From positions 1 to 64,000 of the forward strand of contig NZ_AZGB01000001.1 of NCBI RefSeq assembly GCF_001435235.1: a DNA stretch of 64,000 nucleotides. Reading direction: 5' to 3'. The notes beneath the pieces are model-generated. The model was not told the origin of the DNA. It ran no database searches and saw nothing but the letters and a program-made list of their open reading frames with translations. Each line of letters opens with the position of its first letter. Positions within the stretch are counted from its first letter, which is position 1. Source of the DNA: Liquorilactobacillus ghanensis DSM 18630 (lineage in GTDB: Bacteria; Bacillota; Bacilli; Lactobacillales; Lactobacillaceae). Position numbers and translations under genes: made by a program. Shown here in pieces: positions 14,725-25,932 of the stretch.

Positions 14725-15148
14725 AATCTTAAATTAATTTATAAGCCTGTTTAAAAATCGTATAGGACAAATATATTTAACTTTTTATATTTATAACTAC
14801 AACGAATTTAATTTCATCAATTTTTTCGTAATTAATAAAATTCAACGCACATCCACCAATTCAGCTGAGTACAATTCAAACAATACGAGATTTTTTTCTT
14901 AACTTAGGGATACTTTTAGTCCAAAAATTGCATAAAATTGATCAAATGTTTGGTTATAAACGATATTTAAGATACTCTAAAAGATCTAATAAACACTGAT
15001 TTTAAAGCAAATTCTACCAAAACTAATTAGCAAAATCATAGCAAGCTTTACGTGTAAAGTCCAAAAAAATCATTGAATAATTGATTAAAATGCTAATTTT
15101 TACTATAGAATAAAAAATTAGTCGTCATAATTTAGTTAGCAAATCGAA
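14725..15148. other. AT-rich gap without recognisable genes
   Basis: I see no ORF with a ribosome site, no terminator-like hairpin with a T-run and no repeat. Base composition is markedly AT-rich compared with the core region downstream. Confidence 0.4.
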
Positions 15149-15357
15149 TTATTTTTGCTTGTTATAAATTCTGATGGCTATTTCTTTACTGATTTTTTTT
15201 CGATTTTTCTGGTTTTTATTCTCTTTTTCAAATTTATTTTCACCTTCTTTATGCGTTAAAAACGTTGTTTTAACAGCAATTTTAATGCTGAATAAACATG
15301 AGAGGGGGCTTGAGTTAAAATCCGTACTTGACGGTGCTTAATAAATTTAAATTTCAT
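15149..15357 (-). pseudogene. Split small protein of unknown family
   Basis: On the minus strand an ATG at 15357 opens MKFKFIKHRQVRILTQAP, then SHVYSALKLLLKQRF and a stop at 15256. A second frame carries on with THKEGENKFEKENKNQ and ISKEIAIRIYNKQK to a TAA at 15149. A shift within cgtttttaacg would join them into a basic protein of about 68 residues. The codon choice looks protein-like but there is no strong ribosome site and no known relative. Confidence 0.35.
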
Positions 15358-15427
15358 TCTAGTTTACATAATATATATTATCGAAAGTAGTGTTTAAAAA
15401 GAAAATCCAATCTACTTTATTTAAAAA

Positions 15428-15468
15428 CAAAAAAATCAGTAATTTACAAAGCAATTACTGATTTTTAA
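15428..15468 (-). terminator. Terminator of the first signal peptidase gene
   Basis: On the minus strand aaatcagtaatt and aattactgattt pair around a short loop and are followed by a T-run. It lies 14 bases after the stop codon at 15482. Confidence 0.8.
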
Positions 15469-15481
15469 CTGTCATTTATAT

Positions 15482-16072
15482 TTAATTGAATGAATTGACT
15501 AAGTTTTCTTTGCTATTCCAAAACGGAACTTTGACAACACCATCAATTTTACTTCTTGGAACAAATCCATAATAGCGACTATCGTTTGATACTTTTCGAT
15601 TATCTCCCAAAACAAAATAGCTTTCCTTAGGAACTGTGAATGTTTTACCTGTACCAAGTACCACACCACTAGCTTCTTTATATCCTGAATACAGATCTAA
15701 TGTTCCAGATGTTCGCTGAGCCTTCGTAATATAAGCCTGAGATAACTTTTTGCCATTAATTAAAACAGTTCCATTATTTTCATACTCAACCTTATCTCCT
15801 GGCATGCCAATAACTCGCTTAACGTACTTTGTGCTTTTTGTAACCCCAGGTGAATTATGATCAACTCCATCAGCATTAAACACAATTACTGTGTTATGAC
15901 GGATCTTGGCCTGTTTTAAAAGCATTACCCGCTCGTTATTTTGAAGAGTCGGATACATTGATGTCCCATCAACTTTAACAAAACCAAAAAGAAATTGACG
16001 GACAATTAAAGCAATTAGCAGGCCAATTAAAATTGGGAGTACCCAGCTAAAAATGTTTTTCACCGTTTGCAA
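15482..16072 (-). CDS. lepB: Type I signal peptidase
   Basis: The 196-residue membrane protease removes signal peptides from exported proteins. One N-terminal transmembrane segment (about residues 8-30) is followed by the catalytic Ser in GTSMYPTL (near 38-45), the general-base Lys in KYVKRVIGMPGD (near 84) and the C-terminal box LGDNRKVSNDSRYYG. A second signal peptidase lies at 35440-35994; several lactobacilli have more than one. It appears to be a single-gene unit with its own terminator. Confidence 0.9.
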   Translation of the reverse strand: MQTVKNIFSWVLPILIGLLIALIVRQFLFGFVKVDGTSMYPTLQNNERVMLLKQAKIRHNTVIVFNADGVDHNSPGVTKSTKYVKRVIGMPGDKVEYENNGTVLINGKKLSQAYITKAQRTSGTLDLYSGYKEASGVVLGTGKTFTVPKESYFVLGDNRKVSNDSRYYGFVPRSKIDGVVKVPFWNSKENLVNSFN

Positions 16073-16108
16073 CTTTACACCTCATCTGTAAATATTTTAT
16101 AACTACTA

Positions 16109-16564
16109 TTATTTATTATAACCAGAAATATTGTTTTTATCAGATGAATTTGCAACTTTACCACGAAAGTTATTTTTTTTTAGACTAATATCCATCTTTT
16201 TCAAGCTTATCAAATAAATAACAAATATCAAACAAAAGAATGCTTCGTAAAAAATAAACCAAATATTATTCACGTAGATAAACGGCATTAACATAGTTGT
16301 TATATTTAACAAAATCTTCAAAAAAAAGTATTTCTGACTAAATAAAATCATATTGCTAACAATCGCCATTACTCCAAAAATAGTTATCAGGATTGCTAAG
16401 ATAATGATTAAGGAGAATATGTCTGAACTATTTGCCAATCGTTCAACCTTATCCGGTGAGTAACCTTGATGGCGGTATAAGCTTACCATTAAACGGTAGC
16501 GTGTATCATTAATTACATAGAACACCCCAATTGCTCCAGTTGTGATGTTAAAAAATCTGTTCAA
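16109..16564 (-). CDS. Membrane protein of unknown function
   Basis: The 151-residue product has three to four hydrophobic segments (about residues 49-72, 80-95 and 100-122) and a basic cytoplasmic tail. The N-terminal part carries TGAIGVFYVINDTRYRL, and I recognise no family. The TTG at 16564 is the only start that includes this segment and its ribosome site is poor, so the true start may differ. Confidence 0.5.
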   Translation of the reverse strand: MNRFFNITTGAIGVFYVINDTRYRLMVSLYRHQGYSPDKVERLANSSDIFSLIIILAILITIFGVMAIVSNMILFSQKYFFLKILLNITTMLMPFIYVNNIWFIFYEAFFCLIFVIYLISLKKMDISLKKNNFRGKVANSSDKNNISGYNK

Positions 16565-16768
16565 TCAGTTCATCAGCCTTTCCTTATCATAAATTATAAA
16601 CGACTTTAAAAATTTTCATTTTATTTACATTGATGATTATTCATCAATAAATTATATTATTTTAATCAATCAAAACTTTATAATTTAATCAGCAATGAAA
16701 TTATATACTAGAAAACGCCGTCACTACTACTGATTGAACTCATCTTTAGAAAACTTCAAGAAACGAAA

Positions 16769-17614
16769 CTATGAATTAATTAATTTTTGATAAATTTTAC
16801 TTAAATAACGATGACTAGCCAATTGTTCTTGGCAATCATCCTGATTTTTCAAGTTAATTTCATAAATATTAGTAGCCTGCGGATTTAAAGCTGGTAATAC
16901 CTGCCGCCAATTGATTTTACCTTTTCCCAATGGCAAGCTGTCATGTTTTAAGCCCATTGAATCTACTAAATGATAATGAACGATTTGCGGTTCCAGTCTC
17001 TTCAATGAAGCGACTAGCTGCTGATTGCTGCCATTAACTTTTATAAAACAATGGCTGGTATCAAATGCCAGACGATAATTTCGATCCAGAATAAATTGAT
17101 CCATCTTTTCATCACCAAAATAAAATATCGGCGACAGGGAATTTTCAAACATTATTCGTTGTTGACCTAAATGAGCAAAATAATCCAATTTTTTGAAAAC
17201 TGCAGCTTCAGCAAATTCAAATGAAGGATATAAATCAATCATCCGCTGTGTATGACGCGAGTACGATCCATGAACTAAAACTTGTATTTTTTGATCAAAG
17301 GCTAATTGCAGCAAATCATTGGTGCTTTGATCAATGAATTTAACTAGCTCCGGAAATACTGCTTTAGGTGCGGCTAATTCCGTATATTCTCCCTTAAATC
17401 GCATTGGATGATGCAATACAATTTTATTGGTAGCCGTTGCTTTGACTAATTCAATTGCTGCTGCTAAACGCTTTAGGCCGTCTGCAGTAAAATCATTTTC
17501 ATCTGTAAAAAATTCAAAAACAGCTGGTTGATATTTGAGTCGGTCACTTAACTGACTTTTAGCTGTGCTAGCCTTTAAACCTAATTCTGGTTGTTTTATT
17601 GTAAGCTTGCTCAT
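16769..17614 (-). CDS. Sugar phosphate isomerase/AP endonuclease-like TIM-barrel protein
   Basis: The 281-residue protein fits the xylose-isomerase-like TIM-barrel superfamily (AP_endonuc_2): KIVLHHPMRF, VLVHGSYSRH, IMFENSLSPIF, LAFDTSHCF, VHYHLVDSMGLKHDSLPLGKGKINW and IYEINLK at successive strand ends, with His and Glu/Asp positioned as metal ligands. The exact reaction is unknown. The gene lies upstream (minus) of a membrane gene and downstream of degV, separated by a terminator, so it is transcribed alone. Confidence 0.7.
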   Translation of the reverse strand: MSKLTIKQPELGLKASTAKSQLSDRLKYQPAVFEFFTDENDFTADGLKRLAAAIELVKATATNKIVLHHPMRFKGEYTELAAPKAVFPELVKFIDQSTNDLLQLAFDQKIQVLVHGSYSRHTQRMIDLYPSFEFAEAAVFKKLDYFAHLGQQRIMFENSLSPIFYFGDEKMDQFILDRNYRLAFDTSHCFIKVNGSNQQLVASLKRLEPQIVHYHLVDSMGLKHDSLPLGKGKINWRQVLPALNPQATNIYEINLKNQDDCQEQLASHRYLSKIYQKLINS

Positions 17615-17646
17615 TTGATAATCTTACTCCCCTCGATAAAAATAAA

Positions 17647-17677
17647 TAAAGGCTGAGAATAAACTCTCAGCCTTTTA
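17647..17677. terminator. Bidirectional terminator downstream of degV
   Basis: The arms aaggctgaga and tctcagcctt are perfect, with a T-run on either strand. It separates degV (minus) from the TIM-barrel gene. Confidence 0.85.
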
Positions 17678-17716
17678 AAATAATTAATAATTTAATAATC
17701 AATAATTGCAAATAAT

Positions 17717-18586
17717 TTAATCAAGTTTATCAATATCTTTCATCCAAGCCAAGGCCAAAGCTTTTTCACCCAAATGTGTTCCAATTACTGGACCGAAATA
17801 ACTCAAATCCACTTGATATTGTGGGTACTCTTTGCTTAGTGAATCGCGCCACTTTTCAGCAGCTGGTTCATCATTGGCATGAATAACAATTAAACGTAAA
17901 GGATAGTCAACTTCTTTTTGATCTATTTTAAAAAGTTCTTCAACTCGATGGATAGCTTTTTTCATAGAACGAACTTTTTCAAAAGCAACAATTTTGTGAG
18001 ATTTGCGATCAAACGTCAATAAGGGTTTAATCTTTAGCATACTGCCGATAAATGCTGATGCATTAGATAATCGTCCACCACGAACTAAATTCTGCAAATC
18101 ATCAACAATAAAATATTCATTCGTTGTAGCTCGTAAATCTTCTAGCTTATCAATAATTTGATCTGGATTTAATCCTGCTTTAACCATCCTTGTCGCTGCA
18201 ATTACCATGTTTCCCATCAACATAACAGTAATCTGGGAGTCAAATGGTATAACTTTAGTATTTTTAACCTCCTTAGCAACTGTTTCAAGTGTTTGAACAA
18301 ATCCAGAAATTGTACTAGCTAGATGAATACTGATGACTGCTTCATAACCTTGGTTACCAAGATTTTCATAAAAATCAATCAATTCGCCAATTGAAGGTTG
18401 TGAAGTACTGGGAAATGTTGAAGAATTCTTTAATTTTTGATAAAACTCACGTGAATCAATATCAATACCTTCTTGATAAACTTGATTATCAAGAATTACC
18501 GGAATTGGAATCACATGAATGTTATTTTCAGCAATTTGCTGTTTGGTTAAATACGCTGTACTGTCAGTGACAACAGCAATTTTCAT
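17717..18586 (-). CDS. DegV family fatty-acid-binding protein
   Basis: The 289-residue protein has the DegV/FakB layout: VTDSTAYLTKQ at the start, the family motif TSQPSIGELIDFY (near 59-71), VIPFDSQITVMLMGNMV, and DLQNLVRGGRLSNASAF. FakB proteins bind a fatty acid for the kinase FakA, which passes it to PlsX/PlsY for phospholipid synthesis. No FakA is in the window; PlsY is encoded at 25933. Several DegV paralogues per genome are usual in this family, so the fatty acid preference is unknown. Confidence 0.9.
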   Translation of the reverse strand: MKIAVVTDSTAYLTKQQIAENNIHVIPIPVILDNQVYQEGIDIDSREFYQKLKNSSTFPSTSQPSIGELIDFYENLGNQGYEAVISIHLASTISGFVQTLETVAKEVKNTKVIPFDSQITVMLMGNMVIAATRMVKAGLNPDQIIDKLEDLRATTNEYFIVDDLQNLVRGGRLSNASAFIGSMLKIKPLLTFDRKSHKIVAFEKVRSMKKAIHRVEELFKIDQKEVDYPLRLIVIHANDEPAAEKWRDSLSKEYPQYQVDLSYFGPVIGTHLGEKALALAWMKDIDKLD

Positions 18587-18666
18587 AAAATTACACCCAC
18601 TTTTAAAAATTAATACTCGTCTAAGGATATCATAAAATTATTGTTTCAACCACTAATAGCCTTATA

Positions 18667-19095
18667 CTAGAGTCTCTCCATGCTTCGATCGAGCCGATTT
18701 AACAAAATTTGTAACATATTTTGCTCGTCAACTGACCAGTGTTGAAATAAATTATCAGCAAATTTTTTCAAATCTGCTTGTAGTTGCTTAACGACTGCCT
18801 TGCCCTGATTAGTTTCAATATAATTATATTTTCTTCGTCCTCCGCGCTGATTATCCTCTGTTCCAGCAAACCGACTGATAAATTTTTTGGCAACTAGTCG
18901 GCTTAATTGTCGACTTAAAGTTGAAACATTCAAATTTGTCAGTTTTGCGAGTTTTTCTTGCGTTTGGTTGCCATCAATTACCTTCAGTAACAATTGCCAT
19001 TCAGCTATCGTTAAATTATGTTCAGATACAATTTTTTCTAAAATTGAATGATACCGTTTTTGAACTGCTAATAAACTTTCAAGACAAGACCGCAT
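18667..19095 (-). CDS. MarR family transcriptional regulator
   Basis: The 142-residue winged-helix protein shows LTIAEWQLLLKVIDGNQTQEKLA, then LNVSTLSRQLSRLVAKKFI as the recognition helix, and the wing AGTEDNQRGGRRKYNYIE, followed by a C-terminal dimer helix. It is divergent from rqcH but its target is not evident. Upstream of its ATG a weak gggactga precedes the coding start. Confidence 0.85.
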   Translation of the reverse strand: MRSCLESLLAVQKRYHSILEKIVSEHNLTIAEWQLLLKVIDGNQTQEKLAKLTNLNVSTLSRQLSRLVAKKFISRFAGTEDNQRGGRRKYNYIETNQGKAVVKQLQADLKKFADNLFQHWSVDEQNMLQILLNRLDRSMERL

Positions 19096-19288
19096 TAATC
19101 AGTCCCCCATTTCTATACAGCAAAATAATAAATTGCATAATGCATTTATATTTTCATTATGAAATAAATTTTTTCAAATAGCAACTTATTAATTTTACTA
19201 CTTGAGTATTCTAGTGAATTTTGCCCTTTTCTTAAAGAAACTGTACAATATAAATAACTAATTATTAAATGAAAGTGAGTTGACAATT

Positions 19289-21007
19289 TTGTCTTTCGAT
19301 GGTCTTTTTACCCGCGCAATGACGTTTGAATTAAACCAGCTGCTTGCCAATGGACGTGTTGGCAAAATTTCACAACCGTACCCTAATGAAGTAATCCTGA
19401 CTATTCGAGCTCAACGTCATAATTTCCCGCTCTTATTGTCAGCCCATCCAAGTTATGCACGTATTCAAATTACGCAAATTCCTTTTAAAAATCCCGCAGT
19501 TCCGACAAATTTTACAATGTCATTGCGAAAACATTTAGAAGGAGCTAAATTATTAAAAATTGAACAATTAGCAAACGATCGTGTTTTATATTTGAATTTT
19601 GCAACCCGCAATGAATTAGGCGATGAATTGCCAATTCAGTTAAGTATCGAAATTATGGGTCGTTATAGCAATATTATATTAATTGATCAAAAACAACAGC
19701 AAATTATCGATACAATTAAACATATTGGTCCCTTACAAAATCGTTATCGTACTTTATTGCCTGGTGCAAACTATGTGCAGCCACCGCAGCAAAATAAATT
19801 AGATCCGTTTGTCACAAGCAATAACCAATATCAACAATTAGTTGTTCGTTATCCCAATCGTGAAGTGTTGGCCAAACAATTGCAACAGACTTATCAAGGC
19901 TTTGCTAAAGAACACGCACTTTATTTTGCTGATCAGCTTCACCGTAGTGACCAGTCAGTGACTCAAAGCTGGCAACAGACATTACAACGAGTTAAGCAGC
20001 CTACTCCTTGTATTGTTAAGCCAGAAAATGCACGGCAACCATTTTTTACGTACTTGCCTTTTTCAGCGTCAAGTACTATTCAGCAAGCTGCTACTCTTAG
20101 TGAAATTTTAGACAGTTACTATCAGCAAAAAGCTAATCGAGATCGTGTACAACAACTCGCTAGTCAGCTAATCAATATAGTACAAAATAATCTGCATAAA
20201 AATAAAAAGAAGATCAAAAAATTGCAGCAAACACTAAATGCCAGTAAACACGCTGACCAGTACCGGATCAAAGGCGAATTACTAACCACCTACTTAAATC
20301 AAGTAAAACGTGGGATGACTAGTATCGAATTAGAAAACTATTACGATAACCAAAAACCGCTGCAAATTACCTTATCGCCGAATTTGACTCCATCTAAGAA
20401 TGCTCAAAAGTATTTTAAAAAATACCAAAAATTAAAAACAGCTGTAACTTTTGTAAATGAACAATTAGCTAAAGCCCAAGAAGAAGTTGCTTATTTGGAA
20501 GAAATTCAATCAGAAATTGAGTTGGCCGCCCCAGAAGATTTACCGGAAATTAAATTAGAATTACAGCAGCAAGGATATTTGCAGCAGCAAAAAAATTTAA
20601 AGAAAAATAAACCACGGCAATCAGCCAGTCGTCCTGCTGTTTTTTATAGTTCTGATCAAACTAAAATTTCAGTTGGAAAAAATAATTTACAAAACGATCG
20701 TCTAACATTGAAAACTGCCAGCAAAAATGATATTTGGCTACATGCAAAAAACGTTCCGGGATCACATGTTATTATTCACGATCCCAATCCTAGCCAGCAA
20801 ACCTTGCTTGAAGCAGCGAATTTGGCAGCTTATTTTTCAAAATCTCGGCAATCAGCAACTGTTCCCGTGGATTACGTAACAGTTAAAAAAATTCGAAAAC
20901 CAAATGGAGCTCGACCTGGTTTTGTTATTTATGAAGGCCAAAAAACACTATTTGTCACTCCTGAATCACAGTTAGTAAAAAAATTAGCCGCTAAAAATCA
21001 TAAATGA
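19289..21007 (+). CDS. rqcH: RqcH/FbpA ribosome quality control NFACT protein
   Basis: The 572-residue protein has the NFACT-N domain (about 1-250: SFDGLFTRAMTFELNQLL, SIEIMGRYSNIILID), a coiled-coil middle (HhH and CC-M, about 290-440) and the NFACT-R domain KNDIWLHAKNVPGSHVII with the Asp-Ile-Trp-Leu-His-Ala tract (near 500). RqcH binds stalled 50S subunits and adds Ala tails for degradation; older annotations call it fibronectin-binding protein. The TTG at 19289 (giving MSFDGLF) is preferred to the TTG at 19280, which would sit on the gaaagtgag ribosome site. Confidence 0.92.
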   Translation: MSFDGLFTRAMTFELNQLLANGRVGKISQPYPNEVILTIRAQRHNFPLLLSAHPSYARIQITQIPFKNPAVPTNFTMSLRKHLEGAKLLKIEQLANDRVLYLNFATRNELGDELPIQLSIEIMGRYSNIILIDQKQQQIIDTIKHIGPLQNRYRTLLPGANYVQPPQQNKLDPFVTSNNQYQQLVVRYPNREVLAKQLQQTYQGFAKEHALYFADQLHRSDQSVTQSWQQTLQRVKQPTPCIVKPENARQPFFTYLPFSASSTIQQAATLSEILDSYYQQKANRDRVQQLASQLINIVQNNLHKNKKKIKKLQQTLNASKHADQYRIKGELLTTYLNQVKRGMTSIELENYYDNQKPLQITLSPNLTPSKNAQKYFKKYQKLKTAVTFVNEQLAKAQEEVAYLEEIQSEIELAAPEDLPEIKLELQQQGYLQQQKNLKKNKPRQSASRPAVFYSSDQTKISVGKNNLQNDRLTLKTASKNDIWLHAKNVPGSHVIIHDPNPSQQTLLEAANLAAYFSKSRQSATVPVDYVTVKKIRKPNGARPGFVIYEGQKTLFVTPESQLVKKLAAKNHK

Positions 21008-21093
21008 GCGTTTAACTGTTCAAATAAATCTGCTATCAATTTGCATAATACCTAATTTTTTTAATTCAGACTTGTTTAATTAAAGATTCCAAA

Positions 21094-21187
21094 TAAACCA
21101 CAACACATTGAACAAAAATACAGTGTCCTCCAAAAGCTAATTCTTGGAGAAACACTGCTGTTATCAATTCAAATGCTGTGGTTTTAT
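21094..21187 (+). terminator. Long composite hairpin terminator after rqcH
   Basis: An outer stem of about 17 imperfect pairs (aaccacaacacattgaa near 21096-21112 with ttcaaatgctgtggtt near 21168-21183) encloses an inner hairpin cagtgt/acactg and ctccaa/ttggag. A T-rich end (ttttatttttt) follows. It is oriented to end rqcH and lies between it and convergent parC. Confidence 0.7.
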
Positions 21188-21236
21188 TTTTTACTTGCAA
21201 AACAAGCAAATCCATTCCTAACGATGCTGTTACAAA

Positions 21237-23702
21237 TTAATCTTTATCTGCTGCATCTGCTGTTAGCGGTATTAGTCTAACTTGTTTGATTTCACCTTGA
21301 GTTTCAACATCTACTACGAATGAACCGTTAGAATACCGATCTGCTAACGGATGGTCGGCAGTTTGCAAAACAATTTTTTGTTGTTTTGTAGTCATAATCT
21401 GCCAGTTTTCACTTTGACTAAGATCAGCTGCAAATACAATTCGATGTGGTTTGCGTTTTAAATCTCGTAATATTTTTACTCCACGCCGAGCACGCGAAGT
21501 TTCCGGAATTTCACTAACTTTCATCCGTTTAAAGGCCCCACGCTGAGTTAGTAATCCAATCGTATTCTCAGCTTTAACCAATAAAACAGCTGTTAAATGA
21601 TCATCACGTAAGTCCATAGCTTTGACCCCAGCTGCGCGTGGCCCACTAACTGGAACATCTGCCAGTTGATAACGTAATCCATAGCCACCCCAAGAACAAG
21701 CAACTACATCTAGTTGTTCGGCAGCTTTAGGCATGATATAAGCCACTTTAATTAACCGATCAGCTGCATTTTTTAATTTAATAGCAACAGCTGCTCTTGT
21801 TCGATAAGTTCGTCCCGGCTGTAAGGCACTTAAAGCTGTTTGCTTAATAGCACCTTGACTAGTAGCTAAAACAAAATTTCCCGGTTGCTTTAAATCCTTA
21901 AACACGAAAGCTTGTAGAATTTTCTCATCGGCAGCTAACCCAACCGTTTGTGATAAATGCTGCCCGGTATCTTTCCATTTAATATCCGGAATCTCATGAA
22001 CTGGTCGATAAATCAAGTTTCCCTGATCTGTAAAAATCAGTAAATGATCCAGTGTATTAGCTGTGGTCTGTAAAATTATTTGATCATCGGGTTTTAAACC
22101 ATTGTCAGTTTCAGCCGACGCTCCAAACGAACGCAACGAACTGCGCTTTAAATATCCCGCTTGACTTACTAAAACCACCACGTCTTCAGGAGCAACCATA
22201 ACTTCGGTTTCTATTTTCAATTGTTGGACTTCAGCTTCAATCTTTGTTTTGCGCGGAGTTGCATATTGATGATCGATTGCTGTTAATTCACTCTTGATTA
22301 CCCGATCCAGTTCATTAGCATCACTTAAAATTAATTTATACTGTTTAATTTTAGTAGCCAATTCGGCTGCTTCTTGTTGTAAAGCCGTTACATCAGTATT
22401 TGTTAACCGATACAATTGCAATGAAACAATCGCTTCGGCTTGTTTCTCAGTAAAATCATACTCAGCTACTAAATTCTTTTTAGCGTCTTGTTTGTTTTGG
22501 CTGCCACGAATGGTTTTGATAACTTGGTCAAGGATTGAAAGAGCTTTAATCAAGCCGGCAACAATGTGCTGCCGTTCTTGAGCCTTTTCTAAATCAAATT
22601 GTGTCCGCCGCGTTACTACTTCACGCTGATATTTAACATAAGCTTCCAAAATAGTCTTCAAACCAACTAATTCTGGACGCATATTGTTAATCGCTACCAT
22701 GTTAAAATGATAGGAAATTTGCAAGTCAGTATTTTTGAATAAATAATTTAGGATTCCTTGCGCATTAGCATTACGTTTTAATTCAATTGCTATTTGAAGT
22801 CCCTGCCGATCACTTTCATCACGTACTTCAGCAATTCCTTCAACCTTTTTTAACAACCGGATCTCATCAATCCGTTTGACAAGCACAGCTTTATTAACTT
22901 CGTACGGAATTTCTTTAACAAGAATTTGCGAACGACCGCCTTTTAATTCTTCCGTTTCAGTTTTTGCTCGTACAATTACTCGGCCGCGCCCGGTTTGATA
23001 AGCTTTTAAAATTCCGTCCTTACCCTGAACGATTCCACCAGTCGGAAAATCGGGACCCTTAACAAATTTCATTAATTCAGCTAATTCAGCTGCTGGATGG
23101 TTCAGTAAATAAATAACCGCCTGAATTGTTTCGTGAAGATTATGCGGCGGAATTTCAGTTGCGTAACCTGCGGAGATCCCCGTTGCGCCGTTAATTAATA
23201 AATTGGGGAAGCGTGCAGGCAAAACAGTTGGTTCTTCTTCAGTATCATCAAAATTAGGGACAAAATCGACTGTCTTTTTTTGAATATCACGCAGCATTTC
23301 ACCAGAAATTTTGCTTAAGCGTGCTTCTGTGTAACGCATGGCAGCTGGTGGATCTCCATCCATTGAACCATTATTGCCGTGCATTTCGACTAATGGTTCA
23401 CGAACTTTCCAATTCTGGCTAAGTCTAACCATTGCCTCGTAAATTGAACTGTCTCCATGGGGATGAAAATTTCCCATCACGTTTCCAACTGATTTAGCCG
23501 ATTTACGAAATGCTTTGTCATACGTATTACCATCTTGATTCATTGCATACAAAATACGGCGTTGGACCGGTTTAAGCCCATCGCGAATATCCGGCAGAGC
23601 ACGTTCTTGAATAATATACTTAGAGTAACGGCCAAAACGTTCTCCCATAACGGATTCTAATGAGAGTTCCTGAACATTATGGTCACTTGTCGTTTCTTTC
23701 AT
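21237..23702 (-). CDS. parC: DNA topoisomerase IV subunit A
   Basis: The 821-residue subunit cuts and rejoins DNA during decatenation. The breakage-reunion domain has [19 protein letters not shown], the quinolone-determining segment [12 protein letters not shown] with the wild-type Ser and Glu, and the active-site Tyr in [10 protein letters not shown]. The C-terminal half (about 500-800) forms repeated beta-pinwheel blades. The ATG overlaps the parE stop (ATGA), showing translational coupling. The first-step quinolone resistance residues are unchanged. Confidence 0.95.
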   Translation of the reverse strand: MKETTSDHNVQELSLESVMGERFGRYSKYIIQERALPDIRDGLKPVQRRILYAMNQDGNTYDKAFRKSAKSVGNVMGNFHPHGDSSIYEAMVRLSQNWKVREPLVEMHGNNGSMDGDPPAAMRYTEARLSKISGEMLRDIQKKTVDFVPNFDDTEEEPTVLPARFPNLLINGATGISAGYATEIPPHNLHETIQAVIYLLNHPAAELAELMKFVKGPDFPTGGIVQGKDGILKAYQTGRGRVIVRAKTETEELKGGRSQILVKEIPYEVNKAVLVKRIDEIRLLKKVEGIAEVRDESDRQGLQIAIELKRNANAQGILNYLFKNTDLQISYHFNMVAINNMRPELVGLKTILEAYVKYQREVVTRRTQFDLEKAQERQHIVAGLIKALSILDQVIKTIRGSQNKQDAKKNLVAEYDFTEKQAEAIVSLQLYRLTNTDVTALQQEAAELATKIKQYKLILSDANELDRVIKSELTAIDHQYATPRKTKIEAEVQQLKIETEVMVAPEDVVVLVSQAGYLKRSSLRSFGASAETDNGLKPDDQIILQTTANTLDHLLIFTDQGNLIYRPVHEIPDIKWKDTGQHLSQTVGLAADEKILQAFVFKDLKQPGNFVLATSQGAIKQTALSALQPGRTYRTRAAVAIKLKNAADRLIKVAYIMPKAAEQLDVVACSWGGYGLRYQLADVPVSGPRAAGVKAMDLRDDHLTAVLLVKAENTIGLLTQRGAFKRMKVSEIPETSRARRGVKILRDLKRKPHRIVFAADLSQSENWQIMTTKQQKIVLQTADHPLADRYSNGSFVVDVETQGEIKQVRLIPLTADAADKD

Positions 23703-25699
23703 TGTTGATCTTGGCCTCCTTCATCAACTGAGTTTGGCTTAATCCCATGTGCATCTTCGACAACTGCTGTATCTAATAAACTACCGTCTTCTTCAAGTGT
23801 AAATTCAACGTTTTTTTCAATCCAGCGACGGCGGGGTTCAACTTTATCTCCCATCAGCGTAGTTACTCTTTTTTCAGCTACAGCATTATCATCAATTTTC
23901 ACTCTTACTAAGGTCCGTGTTTCTGGATTCATAGTAGTTTCCCATAATTGGTCGGCATTCATTTCACCCAAACCTTTAAATCTTTGCAGTGTGTAACCTT
24001 GTTTCATATCTTTAATTGCATACTGCAATTCTTCATCAGTCCAAGCGTATTTAATCAATAATTTCTTTTTAACTTTCTTCTGCAATTTGTACAGTGGCGG
24101 CAAAGCAATATAGACCTTTCCAGCTTCAATTAACGGCCGCATGTATTTGAAAAAGAAGGTTAATAATAAAATTTGAATATGGGCACCATCGGTATCTGCA
24201 TCAGTCATAATAATAACTTTATCATAATTTGCATCAGGCAAATTAAAGTCAACACCAACACCTGCACCAATTGTATAGATCATTGTACTGATCTCTTCAT
24301 TTTTTAAAATTTCTGGTAATTTTGCTTTTTCTGTATTTAAAACCTTCCCACGCAACGGCAAAATCGCTTGAAATTTACGATCTCGACCTTGCTTGGCTGA
24401 ACCACCAGCAGAATCACCCTCAACTAAAAACAATTCATTTCGTTTAGCGTTTTTAGACTGAGCTGGCGTTAATTTACCAGAAAGCAACCGTTCTTTATGA
24501 TGCTTTTTCTTGCCATTACGTGACTCGTCGCGAGCTTTTCGAGCTGCTTGCCGAGCCTCACGTGCCTTAAGCGCCTTTCGAACCAGGTCTTGAGCAAATT
24601 CACCGTTTTCTAATAAGAAAAAGCCTAATTGTTCACTGACAATTCCATCAACAATCGCTCGTGCTTCAGGAGTTCCTAATTTTTCTTTGGTTTGACCTTC
24701 AAACTGTAATAAGTCTTCCGGAACACGAATTGAAATAACTGCCGCCAACCCTTCACGGACGTCTGAGCCTTCTAAGTTCTTATCTTTCTCCTTCAGCAAT
24801 CCGACTTGGCGAGCATAGTCATTAAAAGCTTTGGTCCAAGCGGAACGCATACCAACTTCATGCGTTCCACCATCCTTGGTTCGAACGTTATTAACAAATG
24901 ACAAAACATTTTCCGAATAGCCATCATTGTACTGGGCAGCAACCTCAACTTCAATATTTTGCCGGGTACCTTCAAAATACATGACTGGACCTAAAGTGTC
25001 TTTATCTTCGTTTAAATAGGCAACAAACTCCTTAATTCCATCAGCAAACATAAATTCTTCCTGCTGGTTATTGCGTTCATCGTCTAAAATTATTTTTACG
25101 CCTTTCAATAAAAAAGCTGACTCGCGCAAACGTTCAGCTAGCACATCATAATGATAATGCGTTGTTGAAAAAATAGTTGGATCTGGTTTAAAGGTAACTT
25201 CTGTCCCGTTTTTTTCTTTTGTTTTCCCTAACTTGCGGAGCGTTCCCTTTGGTTTACCGCCATTTGTAAATTCTTCCTGATAGGCAATTCCGTCACGAAC
25301 AGTTTTAACAGTCAACCAACTGGATAAGGCATTAACAACACTCGCGCCTACTCCATGTAAACCGCCAGAAGTTTTATAGCCGCCCTGACCAAATTTACCA
25401 CCTGCATGTAAAACAGTGAAAATCACTTCAACTGTTGGAATTCCTAAAGCATGCATACCGGTTGGAAGACCACGTCCATGATCAATTACCGAAACACTTC
25501 CGTCACGATGCAAAATTACTTTGATTTCTTTGCCAAAGCCACCCAAGGCCTCATCAACTGCATTATCGACAATTTCATAGACTAAATGATGCAATCCTTT
25601 ACTGTCGGTCGATCCAATGTACATTCCAGGACGCTTACGAACAGCTTCTAGTCCCTTCAGCACTTGAATCGAATCATCGTTATAGCTGACATTACCCAT
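23699..25699 (-). CDS. parE: DNA topoisomerase IV subunit B
   Basis: The 666-residue ATPase subunit pairs with ParC. It has a GHKL ATPase head ([11 protein letters not shown] near residue 23, [33 protein letters not shown]) and a Toprim domain with [19 protein letters not shown] near residue 430 and DADTDGAHI near 498. The ATG at 25699 follows a good agaaaggaatt ribosome site. parE-parC overlap by four bases. Confidence 0.95.
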   Translation of the reverse strand: MGNVSYNDDSIQVLKGLEAVRKRPGMYIGSTDSKGLHHLVYEIVDNAVDEALGGFGKEIKVILHRDGSVSVIDHGRGLPTGMHALGIPTVEVIFTVLHAGGKFGQGGYKTSGGLHGVGASVVNALSSWLTVKTVRDGIAYQEEFTNGGKPKGTLRKLGKTKEKNGTEVTFKPDPTIFSTTHYHYDVLAERLRESAFLLKGVKIILDDERNNQQEEFMFADGIKEFVAYLNEDKDTLGPVMYFEGTRQNIEVEVAAQYNDGYSENVLSFVNNVRTKDGGTHEVGMRSAWTKAFNDYARQVGLLKEKDKNLEGSDVREGLAAVISIRVPEDLLQFEGQTKEKLGTPEARAIVDGIVSEQLGFFLLENGEFAQDLVRKALKAREARQAARKARDESRNGKKKHHKERLLSGKLTPAQSKNAKRNELFLVEGDSAGGSAKQGRDRKFQAILPLRGKVLNTEKAKLPEILKNEEISTMIYTIGAGVGVDFNLPDANYDKVIIMTDADTDGAHIQILLLTFFFKYMRPLIEAGKVYIALPPLYKLQKKVKKKLLIKYAWTDEELQYAIKDMKQGYTLQRFKGLGEMNADQLWETTMNPETRTLVRVKIDDNAVAEKRVTTLMGDKVEPRRRWIEKNVEFTLEEDGSLLDTAVVEDAHGIKPNSVDEGGQDQQ

Positions 25700-25932
25700 G
25701 AATGTAATTCCTTTCTGTTTAAAATTTATACTTACGAAATAATGCTAACCTAGTTATCATACCTTATTGAATCTCAAAATGTAAAGTAATCTCTGGTCAG
25801 CTACTGAATTCAAAATGAAAATTAAGATTTTCACAGCTACAATTATTTATTTATCATCTACGTAAAATCTATTTTGAGGATAGTTTGATACGTGCTAAAA
25901 TGAGTATTAGCCAGTTACAAGGAGGATACAAA

